DNA from: Neisseria subflava
Lineage (GTDB): Bacteria; Pseudomonadota; Gammaproteobacteria; Burkholderiales; Neisseriaceae
Length of the DNA: 64,000 nucleotides
Assembly (NCBI RefSeq): GCF_005221305.1
Contig: NZ_CP039887.1
Location: 930,001-994,000 of the forward strand
Direction: 5' to 3'
The notes beneath the pieces were generated by a model. That model made no database searches. It was given only the letters and a program-made list of their open reading frames with translations, and had not been told where the DNA came from. Each line of letters begins with the position of its first letter. Position 1 is the stretch's first letter. The position numbers and the translations under genes were made by a program. Of this stretch, positions 43,192-51,690 are shown piece by piece.

Positions 43192-44544
43192 TTACCATCC
43201 AGAAACTTGAGTCTGTTCTTGGATGTGGTTCACAGCAGACAGAGAGTAGTAGTCACCGTGGCCGGTTACTTGGTAAGTGCTACCGTCAGCAAATTTGAAG
43301 TTTTCAACTTTGTGATTGTTACCGGTGAACCAGTCGTCGATGGTGATGCGGTCAGCACCGACAGAAACAGTCAGGTTGGCACCTGATTTGCTCAGCAATA
43401 CGTCGGAAGCTGCAATGCCTTTACCGAACAACAGGGTGTCATTACCGCTTTCCTCACGGATAGTGTCGTGACCGTAACCTTTGTCGAAGAAGTAAGTGTC
43501 GTTACCGGTACCGCCGATCAGGATGTCGTTGCCGACACCGCCGTCGAGGTAGTCGTTACCGTCTTTACCAACCAGGCAGTCATCGCCGGCCAAACCGTAC
43601 AGATGGTTGTTGCCGCCGTTACCTTCGATGTTGTTGTTCAAAGAGTTACCGGTACCGTTCAGGTTTTGCATACCTTGCAAAAACAGGTTTTCAACGTTAT
43701 CGGTCAAGGTGTAGTCGATAACTGTACGAACAGTATCGATACCGCCGTTCAGATTACCGTACTCGATAACTTGGTCGTCGGCATTGTCAACGAAATAAAC
43801 GTCGTTACCGTCGCCACCGCGCATGATGTCAGCACCGGAACCACCGTTCAGGTAGTCGTTACCGTCACCACCTTGCAGGTAGTCTTTACCTTCTTCACCG
43901 TACAGAGAGTCACCGTCGGCATCACCGTAAATGGTGTCATTACCTGCACCGGCGTAGATTACGTCTGCGCCGTTGCCACCGTAGATGATGTCTTCGCCAG
44001 CAGTACCATAAATGGTATCTTTAGCATCAGTACCGCGGATAACGTTGGCTCGGATGATATTACCTGGATTTTTGTCTTCGTGACCGTATGAGTTGTTTTG
44101 GTTATGGTCGTCAGCACAGTCTTTGCAGTCTGGCTTAGGTTTTGGCTCTGGCTTAGGCTTAGGCTCAGGTTTTGGTTGTGGTTTTGGTTGTGGTTGTGGC
44201 ACAGGTTTTTGTGGCACAGGTTTTTGTGGCACAGGTTTTTGTGGCACAGGTTTTTGTGGTTGCGGTTCTGGTTGTGGCTCAGGTTTTGGTTGAGGTGGTT
44301 TACGCTGAGGTTTTGGTTGTGGTTTTGGATATCGGAGCCGATTGCTCGGGTTGGTGTGCCAAGGGTGGTAAGGTGGGCAGAAAGGCTTTTGCACGCTGCC
44401 AATTCTAGCGGTGCTGCCGGTAGAAACAGAAGGTTTTGATGAAGTGCAGATGTGAGAAGAGTCGTTAAACTTTTGAATAAAAGCACCGTAAGGCTTACTA
44501 CTAGCCAGGGCTCTCCAATGATACCTACCGTAACATAATGCCAT
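43192..44544 (-). CDS. RTX-repeat calcium-binding protein with proline-rich arm
   Basis: 450 residues. There is no classical signal peptide. Residues about 70-140 form an arm of PKPQPKP and PEPQPQ runs with four tandem VPQKP units, like TonB-type spacers. From about 165 onward come RTX nonapeptides (GGNGADVIYAGAGNDTIYGD, GGDGNDYLNGGSGADIMRGG, GKDGNDYLDGGVGNDILIGG), which bind calcium. The end resembles the haemolysin-related domain (TIREESGNDTLLFGKGIAAS ... FKFADGS). Such proteins normally leave by a type I secretion system; none is encoded here. The start after GGGAG at 44544 was chosen. It resembles FrpA/FrpC-type C-termini, but the toxin or self-splicing parts are absent. Role unknown. Confidence 0.85.
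   Translation of the reverse strand: MALCYGRYHWRALASSKPYGAFIQKFNDSSHICTSSKPSVSTGSTARIGSVQKPFCPPYHPWHTNPSNRLRYPKPQPKPQRKPPQPKPEPQPEPQPQKPVPQKPVPQKPVPQKPVPQPQPKPQPKPEPKPKPEPKPKPDCKDCADDHNQNNSYGHEDKNPGNIIRANVIRGTDAKDTIYGTAGEDIIYGGNGADVIYAGAGNDTIYGDADGDSLYGEEGKDYLQGGDGNDYLNGGSGADIMRGGDGNDVYFVDNADDQVIEYGNLNGGIDTVRTVIDYTLTDNVENLFLQGMQNLNGTGNSLNNNIEGNGGNNHLYGLAGDDCLVGKDGNDYLDGGVGNDILIGGTGNDTYFFDKGYGHDTIREESGNDTLLFGKGIAASDVLLSKSGANLTVSVGADRITIDDWFTGNNHKVENFKFADGSTYQVTGHGDYYSLSAVNHIQEQTQVSGW
44200..44259 (-). repeat. Four tandem 15-bp repeats inside the RTX gene
   Basis: CACAGGTTTTTGTGG is repeated four times exactly (+ strand). Each unit encodes five residues of the proline arm (VPQKP permuted). Slippage would change the arm length without breaking the frame. 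Confidence 0.95.
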
Positions 44545-44627
44545 AATAATTACTCCCAAAATAGTTAATAAAGATATCGAGCTAGAGGAATGAGCAAATC
44601 CGCCCTTGCTCAATTATTATTTTAGTT

Positions 44628-44657
44628 ATATTTTTCAAGATATTTACTGAAAAATAT
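44628..44657. promoter_or_regulatory. Inverted repeat upstream of the RTX gene
   Basis: ATATTTTTCA and TGAAAAATAT flank ten AT-rich bases, 84-113 bp before the RTX start. It could be an operator; it is not followed by a T-run on the RTX side that would suit a terminator. Confidence 0.4.
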
Positions 44658-44988
44658 CAAACGGTAGAATTTTCCGACAAAAGGACGGAGTTTTGCCTGT
44701 TTTTAAATTCCATTATCCTAGCAACAATAAAAACATCAACATTGATTCACACTCTCTCAAACAGCATAGATCCTTTATCTATCTTGTTGAAAGCTGAACT
44801 TTAACTATAGTTATAGTAAGCAAACATAATACCAATAAGCGGTTATTATTATGGATAGATAATATCAATAATTAACCCTAATACAGCCGACTCTGCATTT
44901 TGTTCTACGCCAATAATGTGAATTTGTCGTATTTACACTATAATGACACGAATACCTATTTAACAACTATCAGAGGAGATACTCAACC
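44658..44988 (+). promoter_or_regulatory. AT-rich divergent region with a rfbD promoter
   Basis: About 330 bp without genes between the RTX gene and rfbD. A perfect -10 TATAAT is at 44939-44944, 45 bp before the rfbD start; no good -35 was found. AGAGGAGATA precedes the ATG. Nothing else was recognised. Confidence 0.5.
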
Positions 44989-45852
44989 ATGCGTACTTTA
45001 TTGACCGGAGCCAAAGGCCAGCTTGCCCGTTGTCTGCGCGACCGCCTACCCGAAGATTGGGAACTGATTGCTACCGATTCTACTTCGCTGGATATTACCG
45101 ATACCGAAGCCGTGCATCACATGATCAAAAACTTCCAACCAGATGCCATCGTTAATGCCGCAGCTTACACTGCCGTCGATAAAGCAGAAGAAAACGCAGA
45201 GGCTGCTTTTGCCGTCAACGCAACCGCTGTTCACAACCTGGCCGCAGCCGCCCGCGCCGCACACGCGCGCTTTATTCATATTTCCACTGATTATGTATTC
45301 GACGGCGAAGGCAAACGCCCTTACCGCGAAACCGACTACACCAATCCGCGCAGCACTTACGGTCAATCCAAAGTTGCAGGCGAGCTTTTGGCTTTAGCCG
45401 CGCATCCGGAAAGTACAATCGTCCGTACTTCATGGCTGTTTAGCGAATACGGCAGCAATTTCGTCAAAACCATGTTGCGCCTTGCTAAAGAGCGTGACTC
45501 CCTCTCCATCGTTCATGACCAAACCGGTTGCCCGACTTATGCAGGTGACTTGGCTCATGCCATCATCAGTTTATTGCAACAGCCTACTTCCCCACGCGGT
45601 ATCTTCCATTACTGTGGCAATAAATCGGCAACATGGTACGAATTTACCAAAGCCATCTTTCAGACGGCCCACCAATTAGACGACAGCTTCCGCATTCCGG
45701 AACTGAACGCAATCACCACCGAACAATACCCCCTGCCCGCTCCGCGTCCGGCATACAGCATTATGGATTGCTCACGCCTAGAGACCAAGTTTGGTATCAA
45801 ACCGTCCGACTGGCAAAAAGCCCTGCGCGAAATTCTCCGCAAAATCGACTGA
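44989..45852 (+). CDS. rfbD: dTDP-4-dehydrorhamnose reductase
   Basis: 287-residue NADPH-dependent short-chain dehydrogenase, the last step to dTDP-rhamnose for surface polysaccharide. The Rossmann opening is LLTGAKGQLARCLRDRLP, followed by PDAIVNAAAYTAVDKAEENA, FIHISTDYVFDGEGKRPYRE and YGQSKVAGE with the catalytic Tyr and Lys. The partner genes rfbA, rfbB and rfbC are not beside it; it stands alone between the RTX gene and uvrA. A DUS occurs inside the gene. Confidence 0.93.
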   Translation: MRTLLTGAKGQLARCLRDRLPEDWELIATDSTSLDITDTEAVHHMIKNFQPDAIVNAAAYTAVDKAEENAEAAFAVNATAVHNLAAAARAAHARFIHISTDYVFDGEGKRPYRETDYTNPRSTYGQSKVAGELLALAAHPESTIVRTSWLFSEYGSNFVKTMLRLAKERDSLSIVHDQTGCPTYAGDLAHAIISLLQQPTSPRGIFHYCGNKSATWYEFTKAIFQTAHQLDDSFRIPELNAITTEQYPLPAPRPAYSIMDCSRLETKFGIKPSDWQKALREILRKID

Positions 45853-45873
45853 TAAGCTGATCCATCTATATCA

Positions 45874-45905
45874 AGGCCGTCTGAAAACATATTTTCAGAC
45901 GGCCT
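45874..45905 (+). terminator. Inverted DUS pair behind rfbD
   Basis: AGGCCGTCTGAAAA, four bases, and its complement, then a T-rich run, 21 bp past the stop. Confidence 0.8.
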
Positions 45906-46002
45906 CTTTGTTTCTTTTATATCAAATGCTTTATCTATCCAGTCTGTCATTTGAAAAGTGCTACAATAGCCGTTTATTTTATTTTTCAGACGGCCTGACA
46001 CC

Positions 46003-48861
46003 ATGTGCAACCATCATCCCAAACATTCACACGACAACGACACCATCCGCATCCGCGGCGCGCGCACGCATAATTTGAAAAACGTCGATTTGGACATTCC
46101 GCGCCACAAGCTGGTGGTGGTCACGGGGCTGTCGGGCAGCGGCAAGTCGTCGCTGGCGTTTGACACGCTGTATGCCGAAGGGCAGCGGCGTTATGTCGAG
46201 AGCCTGTCCGCCTATGCGCGGCAGTTTTTGCAGATGATGGACAAACCCGATGTCGATTTGATCGAAGGCCTGTCGCCCGCGATTTCCATCGAGCAGAAAT
46301 CCACCAGCCACAATCCGCGTTCCACCGTCGGCACGGTAACGGAAATCCATGATTACCTGCGCCTTTTGTACGCCCGCGTCGGTACGCCGTATTGCCCCGA
46401 ACACAAGCTGCCGCTGTCGAGCCAGACCGTGTCGCAGATGGTCGATGCCGTGTTGAAGCTGCCGGAAGACACGCGCGTGATGATTCTGGCGCCGGCGGTG
46501 CGCGAGCGTAAGGGCGAGTTTGTCGATTTCTTTGCCGACTTGCAGGCGCAGGGTTTTGCGCGGGTGCGCGTGGACGGCGAGGTCTATCAGTTGGACGAAG
46601 TGCCGAAGCTGGAAAAAAACATCAAGCACAATATCGACGTGGTTATCGACCGCGTGAAAGTGAAGGCGGACATCAAGCAGCGGCTGGCGGAAAGTTTTGA
46701 AACCGCGCTGCGCCACGGCAACGAGCGCGCGCTGGCAATGGAGATGGATAGCGGCGAAGAACATTGGTTTTCCGCGCGTTTCGCCTGCCCCGTGTGTTCG
46801 TACAGCCTGCCCGAGTTGGAGCCGCGCCTCTTTTCGTTCAACAACCCGATGGGTTCCTGCCCGACTTGCGACGGCTTGGGCAACACCAATTTCTTCGACC
46901 CCGAAAAAGTGGTCGCCCACCCCGAATTGTCGCTGGCAACGGGCGCGATTGACGGCTGGGACAAGCGCAACCAGTTCTATTTCCAAATGATTCAGTCGCT
47001 GGCGCGGCATTACGGTTTCGATGTGCAGGCTGCTTGGGAAATGCTACCTGAAAAAGTCAAAAAAGTCATCCTGCACGGCTCGGGCAAAGAAGTCATTGAT
47101 TTCACTTACCTGTCCGAACGCGGCACCACCTTCAACCGCAGCCACGCCTTCGAAGGCATCATTCCCAATCTCGAACGCCGCTACCGCGAAACCGACAGCG
47201 AAACCGTGCGCGAAAAACTGCGCGAATACCAAAACCACCGCGCCTGCCCGAGCTGCGGCGGCGCACGTTTGCGCAAAGAAGCGCGCTACGTTTACGTCAG
47301 CGGCGAACCCTTGCACGAAGTTTCCGCCTGGCCGCTGACCAAAACCCACCAATTCTTTGAAACGCTGGATTTAGACGGCAACAAAAAACAAATCGCCGAA
47401 AAAATCCTCAAAGAAATCACCGAACGGCTCGGCTTCCTGATCAACGTCGGGCTGGATTACCTCAATCTCTCCCGCTCCGCAGAAACCCTTTCCGGCGGCG
47501 AAGCCCAGCGCATCCGCCTCGCCAGTCAAATCGGCAGCGGCCTGACCGGCGTGATGTACGTTTTGGACGAACCCTCCATCGGCCTGCACCAGCGCGACAA
47601 CGACCGCCTGCTCGCCACCCTCAAACGCCTGCGCGATTTGGGCAACAGCGTGATTGTGGTCGAACACGACGAAGACGCCATCCGCGAAGCCGATTTCGTC
47701 GTCGATATGGGCCCGGGCGCGGGTGAACACGGTGGCAACGTATTGATTGCCGACACACCCGAAAACGTCGCCAAATGCGAAAAATCCGTTACCGGACAAT
47801 ACCTCAGCGGCAAAAAAACCATTGCCGTACCGTCTGAACGCACGCCCGTCAATCCCGACCGGATGCTCGTCCTCAAAGGCGCGCGCGGCAACAACCTCAA
47901 AAACGTCACCCTCGAACTGCCGCTCGGTTTGATTACCTGCATCACCGGCGTATCCGGCAGCGGCAAATCCACCCTGATTAACGACACCCTCGCCAAAATC
48001 ACCGCCCGAGAACTCAATCGCGCCCAAGAAGAACCTGCCCCATACGACGACATCCGCGGCCTCGAACACCTCGACAAAGTCATCAACGTCGACCAATCCC
48101 CCATCGGCCGCACCCCGCGCTCCAACCCCGCCACCTACACCGGCCTGTTTACCCCCATCCGCGAACTCTTCGCCGGCGTCCCCCTCTCGCGCGAACGCGG
48201 CTACAACGTCGGCAGATTCTCCTTCAACGTCAAAGGCGGCCGCTGCGAAGCCTGCCAAGGCGACGGCGTGATTAAAGTCGAAATGCACTTCCTGCCCGAC
48301 GTGTACGTCCCCTGCGAAGTCTGCCACGGCAAACGCTACAACCGCGAAACCCTCGAAATCCAATACAAAGGCAAAAACATCAGCCAAGTCCTCGACATGA
48401 CCGTCGAAGAAGCCCGCGAATTTTTCGACGCCGTCCCCACCGTATCGCGCAAACTGCAAACCCTGATGGACGTAGGCCTCGGCTACATCCGCCTCGGCCA
48501 GTCCGCCACCACCCTCTCGGGAGGCGAAGCCCAGCGCGTCAAACTCGCCTTGGAACTCTCCAAACGCGACACCGGCAGAACGCTCTATATCCTCGACGAA
48601 CCCACCACCGGCCTGCACTTCGCCGACATCGCCCTGCTGCTGGAAGTCATCGGCCGTCTGAAAGGCAAAGGCAACTCGATTGTGATTATCGAGCATAATC
48701 TTGACGTGATTAAAACCGCCGATTGGATTGTGGACTTAGGGCCGGAAGGCGGCGACGGCGGGGGGAGGATTATTGCTTGTGGTAGCCCCGAGGAAGTGGC
48801 TAGCGTGGCCAAAAATAGCTATACTGCTCGATATTTGAAAGATATCTTAAATAAGAATTAA
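46003..48861 (+). CDS. uvrA: UvrABC excision nuclease subunit A
   Basis: 952-residue damage-recognition ATPase of nucleotide excision repair. Two ABC modules are present with Walker A VVVTGLSGSGKSSLAFDTLY and CITGVSGSGKSTLINDTLA, signatures LSGGEAQRIRLASQIGSG and LSGGEAQRVKLALELSKR, and zinc fingers CPVC...CPTCDGLG and CEACQGDG...CEVCHG. The gene is visibly GC-rich (38 G/C in the 60 bases 46081-46140). Composition falls sharply in the last 70 bp, where the tail YTARYLKDILNKN is encoded by AT-rich codons, next to the AT-rich gene downstream. The 3' end may have been replaced together with that gene. Confidence 0.97.
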   Translation: MCNHHPKHSHDNDTIRIRGARTHNLKNVDLDIPRHKLVVVTGLSGSGKSSLAFDTLYAEGQRRYVESLSAYARQFLQMMDKPDVDLIEGLSPAISIEQKSTSHNPRSTVGTVTEIHDYLRLLYARVGTPYCPEHKLPLSSQTVSQMVDAVLKLPEDTRVMILAPAVRERKGEFVDFFADLQAQGFARVRVDGEVYQLDEVPKLEKNIKHNIDVVIDRVKVKADIKQRLAESFETALRHGNERALAMEMDSGEEHWFSARFACPVCSYSLPELEPRLFSFNNPMGSCPTCDGLGNTNFFDPEKVVAHPELSLATGAIDGWDKRNQFYFQMIQSLARHYGFDVQAAWEMLPEKVKKVILHGSGKEVIDFTYLSERGTTFNRSHAFEGIIPNLERRYRETDSETVREKLREYQNHRACPSCGGARLRKEARYVYVSGEPLHEVSAWPLTKTHQFFETLDLDGNKKQIAEKILKEITERLGFLINVGLDYLNLSRSAETLSGGEAQRIRLASQIGSGLTGVMYVLDEPSIGLHQRDNDRLLATLKRLRDLGNSVIVVEHDEDAIREADFVVDMGPGAGEHGGNVLIADTPENVAKCEKSVTGQYLSGKKTIAVPSERTPVNPDRMLVLKGARGNNLKNVTLELPLGLITCITGVSGSGKSTLINDTLAKITARELNRAQEEPAPYDDIRGLEHLDKVINVDQSPIGRTPRSNPATYTGLFTPIRELFAGVPLSRERGYNVGRFSFNVKGGRCEACQGDGVIKVEMHFLPDVYVPCEVCHGKRYNRETLEIQYKGKNISQVLDMTVEEAREFFDAVPTVSRKLQTLMDVGLGYIRLGQSATTLSGGEAQRVKLALELSKRDTGRTLYILDEPTTGLHFADIALLLEVIGRLKGKGNSIVIIEHNLDVIKTADWIVDLGPEGGDGGGRIIACGSPEEVASVAKNSYTARYLKDILNKN

Positions 48862-48878
48862 CATCTGAGGATATTTCC

Positions 48879-50774
48879 ATGAGAATTGAAACAGAAAATG
48901 CATTAGAACTCTTTTTTCCAAAACCTGCATTATCATTAGTTTATTTCGAGGCTATTGCTAATTCATTAGATGCAAATGCTACAAAAATTAATATTGAGAT
49001 TAATATCCAAGATAAAACGGCTTTTCATACTTTGAAAATTAAGATTACTGATAATGGAGATGGATTTATAGATGAGAATTTTAATAGATTTAAAACATTA
49101 TTAACTCCAAAAGATGAAGCGCATAAAGGTATTGGACGTTTAGTTTTTTTGAAATATTTCAAGAAAGTAAAAATTCAAAGCGAATGGTTGGAAGGTAGTA
49201 GATCATTTACTTTTGATAAAGATGATATTAAAAACATTACAGAAGGAAATAAACAAAATAAAACAAAGAAAACAGAGTTATTATTCTGTGAATTTACTGG
49301 GAAGAAAATACATAAATATGATTATATACGACCAATTGAACTTAAGTTTGCTATTATTGAGCATTTTTTACCAAAGCTAAACACACTTGCTCAACAATCA
49401 ATTCCGTTTGAAATAACGATAGATTTAAAAATAGATACGGATGGTGGTGGTGATTTATATAGCGACAAGGTATCTATCACTAAGGAAGATTTGCCAAATT
49501 TAATAATAGATACAGCTAATCCTATATCCATACAAAGCAATTTAGGACAAGAATATAAAATCAAAACTTCTTATTTAATTCAAGAGGTTGATAAAATTAG
49601 TCAATTGAAAGTGGCTTTTAATATTGATAACCGTACAGTCTTGGCTGATAACTTCTTAAAAAGAAATGTTTTACCTAATACAGGCTATTATTGTATATTC
49701 TTATTTGAGTCAGAGTTGTTTAATAACTGTGCAGATATGTCTCGTCAAAGATTCAATTTACCTGATGAAATAAGTGAAAACCAATTAAACAGATTATTAC
49801 GTAATAAGATCGGAGAAATTTTATCTGATAGAATTCCAGTTATTTCAGAGAAGAATAAAGAGACTAAGCAAAATTTTGAGAGGGATTACCCTCATTTGCT
49901 TGGGTATTTTGATAAGAACATTGTTGGTTTAATTGATAAAGATGAAGCATTAGATAGCGCTCAATCTCATCTTTTTCAGGAACAAAAAAGAATTTTAGAA
50001 GCAGAGAATCTTTCCGATGAACAATACCAAAAATCTCTTGAATTTTCATCGAGAGTATTAACTGAATATGTACTTTATCGTGAAAAGATTATTTCTAAAA
50101 TGGAGGATCTAGTTAATAGCAAGAGCAAAGAAGCAGAGATACATAATTTAATTATTCCAAGATACCATCAATTTGAGCAAGAGAGTCTTGTTTCTAATAT
50201 TTATCAAAATAATGCATGGTTATTGGATGATAAATTTATGTCATTTAGAACCATTCTAAGCGAACAGGAAATGAGAAAAATTATCCAAGAAATTCAGTTG
50301 GATGATGAGAAGAAGGCATCTGATGAGAGAGGAAGACCTGATATTGCTTTAATTTTTTCTGCCGATCCTACTAATAATGAAAAAGTTGATGTAGTAGTAA
50401 TTGAGATTAAAGATGCAGATGATGATTTAAAAAATAGTATGTATGCTATTAATCAATTACTAGATCGCTCTAATAAATTAGTAAACTATTGTAAGAACAT
50501 TCAACGTATGTGGTATTATGCGGTCGTTGATATTGACCACACTATGAATCGGCAACTAATGCAGTCGGGGTATTCTCCATTATTCTCAAAAGGAAAGATT
50601 TTTTATAAGGAAAACAAAACCTTTATCTATAAAGATGAAACAGAATCAGAAACAATAGGAGAGGTACCTACACCAACTTTTGTCATTTCATTCGATGCGA
50701 TTGTTAATGACGCAAAATCGAGGAATCATACATTTTTAGAAGTTTTGCGGGAGAATATGAAAAGATTTGCCTAA
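48879..50774 (+). CDS. GHKL ATPase with C-terminal PD-(D/E)XK nuclease-like domain; possible defence protein
   Basis: 631 residues, cytoplasmic. The N-terminus is a GHKL (HSP90/MutL-type) ATP site: EAIANSLDAN with E24, N28, D31; ITDNGDGF at 56-63; AHKGIGR at 81-87. A middle part follows, partly coiled (about 350-420). Near the C-terminus is WLLDDKFMSFRTIL (447-460), then GRPDIALIF (D488) and VDVVVIEIKDAD with E509 and K511, the spacing and look of a PD-(D/E)XK nuclease, then WYYAVVDID. Similar GHKL-nuclease proteins turn up near defence genes, recalled rather than searched. The gene starts 17 bp after uvrA with GAGGA as ribosome site, and is extremely AT-rich (15 G/C in the 60 bases 49501-49560), so it is probably acquired. 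Exact function unknown. Confidence 0.8.
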   Translation: MRIETENALELFFPKPALSLVYFEAIANSLDANATKINIEINIQDKTAFHTLKIKITDNGDGFIDENFNRFKTLLTPKDEAHKGIGRLVFLKYFKKVKIQSEWLEGSRSFTFDKDDIKNITEGNKQNKTKKTELLFCEFTGKKIHKYDYIRPIELKFAIIEHFLPKLNTLAQQSIPFEITIDLKIDTDGGGDLYSDKVSITKEDLPNLIIDTANPISIQSNLGQEYKIKTSYLIQEVDKISQLKVAFNIDNRTVLADNFLKRNVLPNTGYYCIFLFESELFNNCADMSRQRFNLPDEISENQLNRLLRNKIGEILSDRIPVISEKNKETKQNFERDYPHLLGYFDKNIVGLIDKDEALDSAQSHLFQEQKRILEAENLSDEQYQKSLEFSSRVLTEYVLYREKIISKMEDLVNSKSKEAEIHNLIIPRYHQFEQESLVSNIYQNNAWLLDDKFMSFRTILSEQEMRKIIQEIQLDDEKKASDERGRPDIALIFSADPTNNEKVDVVVIEIKDADDDLKNSMYAINQLLDRSNKLVNYCKNIQRMWYYAVVDIDHTMNRQLMQSGYSPLFSKGKIFYKENKTFIYKDETESETIGEVPTPTFVISFDAIVNDAKSRNHTFLEVLRENMKRFA

Positions 50775-50820
50775 TTAATGTATATAATCTGTAATAAGCC
50801 GTAGCCTGCATATCCAACCA

Positions 50821-50914
50821 ACCGCGTGCGTGGCTGTGCTACACACCCTACCTGTAAATCACGCGGAACTTCAAAACCAACGTGTAGGGTGTGTGCGGTA
50901 CGCACGCACGCGGT
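50821..50914. repeat. REP-like inverted pair (BIME) left of the RAYT gene
   Basis: A 31-base arm (50821-50851, ACCGCGTGCGTGG ... CACCCTAC) and its imperfect complement (50884-50914, GTAGGGTGTGTGCG ... CGCGGT) are separated by 32 bases. Each arm has its own small hairpin. The same structure recurs at 51691-51784 on the other side of the transposase gene. Confidence 0.85.
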
Positions 50915-51049
50915 TATTTGATTGACGGTTTACCGTTTCAACTTTTCAGACGGCCTCCAATGTCGTCTGAAAGTGCCAGCTTCAACAAAATTAAACCCTA
51001 AAAAACAAACCATTCCTTCTCCAACACCCAAACCACAAACAAAAATCCT

Positions 51050-51580
51050 ATGGCGCGTTATCGCAGAAACTTCATTGCCGGCGGCACATTCTTTTTCACC
51101 GTCAAACTCGCCAACCCGAAATCGCACCTGCTTGTCGAATATATCGACTTATTGCGTGCGGCCTATATGGATGTGCAAAAACAATATCCCTTTGAAACCG
51201 TCGCCGTATGCGTGCTGCCGAACCACATTCACGCCATTTGGACGCTGCCGCCCGACGATGCGGATTATTCCCTACGCTGGCGGCTGATTAAAACCAAATT
51301 CTCCGCACATTTCCCTCATGCCGAAAACCTGTCCGCCAGCAAACAGCGGCGGCACGAACGCGGTATTTGGCAACGGCGTTTTTACGAACACACCGTGCGC
51401 GACGAAACGGATTTGCAACGTTGCGCAGACTACATCCATTTCAATCCCGTCAAACATGGATTGTGCGGCAATGTTCGCGATTGGGCGTTTTCGTCGTTCC
51501 ACCGTTATATTCGAGATGGATGGTTGCCGTTGGATTGGGGCGGGACGAAAGAAACGGCAGTAATGAGTTTTGGGGAGTGA
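51050..51580 (+). CDS. REP-associated tyrosine transposase (RAYT)
   Basis: 176-residue Y1 transposase of the IS200/IS605-related TnpA_REP group. The HUH metal motif is VCVLPNHIHAIWTLP with H59 and H61, the WQRRFYEH segment is at 107-114, and the nucleophile is Y128 in CADYIHFNPVKHGL. Such enzymes cut single-stranded REP hairpins and may spread them, and are usually domesticated single copies. Here it is bounded on both sides by REP-like inverted repeats, which supports the call. The reading frame is intact. It stands just after the AT-rich GHKL-nuclease gene. Confidence 0.92.
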   Translation: MARYRRNFIAGGTFFFTVKLANPKSHLLVEYIDLLRAAYMDVQKQYPFETVAVCVLPNHIHAIWTLPPDDADYSLRWRLIKTKFSAHFPHAENLSASKQRRHERGIWQRRFYEHTVRDETDLQRCADYIHFNPVKHGLCGNVRDWAFSSFHRYIRDGWLPLDWGGTKETAVMSFGE

Positions 51581-51598
51581 ATACTATAAAAAATTACC

Positions 51599-51662
51599 GA
51601 CCGCGTGCGTACTGCACACATTCTACCTGTGAATCACGCGAAACTTTAAAATCAATACGTAG
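51599..51662. repeat. Partial REP-like unit right of the RAYT gene
   Basis: GACCGCGTGCGTACTGCACA and the following bases match the left arm and spacer of the other two units (ACCTGTGAATCACGCG, then AATACGTAG) but the right arm is missing; the next unit starts instead. It is probably a truncated copy. Confidence 0.7.
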
Positions 51663-51690
51663 AATAATCCGTAACTTACATACCCAAACA

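Noticed and set aside
43468..44091. A 207-codon Val/Thr-rich plus-strand frame opposite the RTX repeats
   Set aside because: Its repetitive look is only the complement of the RTX codons.
44093..44439. Plus-strand frames with WLW or GTGFCGTG repeats opposite the proline arm
   Set aside because: They mirror the 15-bp repeats of the RTX gene; not a separate repeat protein.
47371..48696. A 441-codon minus-strand frame inside uvrA
   Set aside because: It is the antisense of a GC-rich gene, where long frames without stops are common. Its residues are a biased Ala/Phe/Asp mix without motifs.
48757..48770. A G-run in uvrA (six Gs) as a phase-variation tract
   Set aside because: It is too short and interrupted, in a housekeeping gene. 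No longer homopolymer or tetranucleotide tract was seen in a surface gene of this window.
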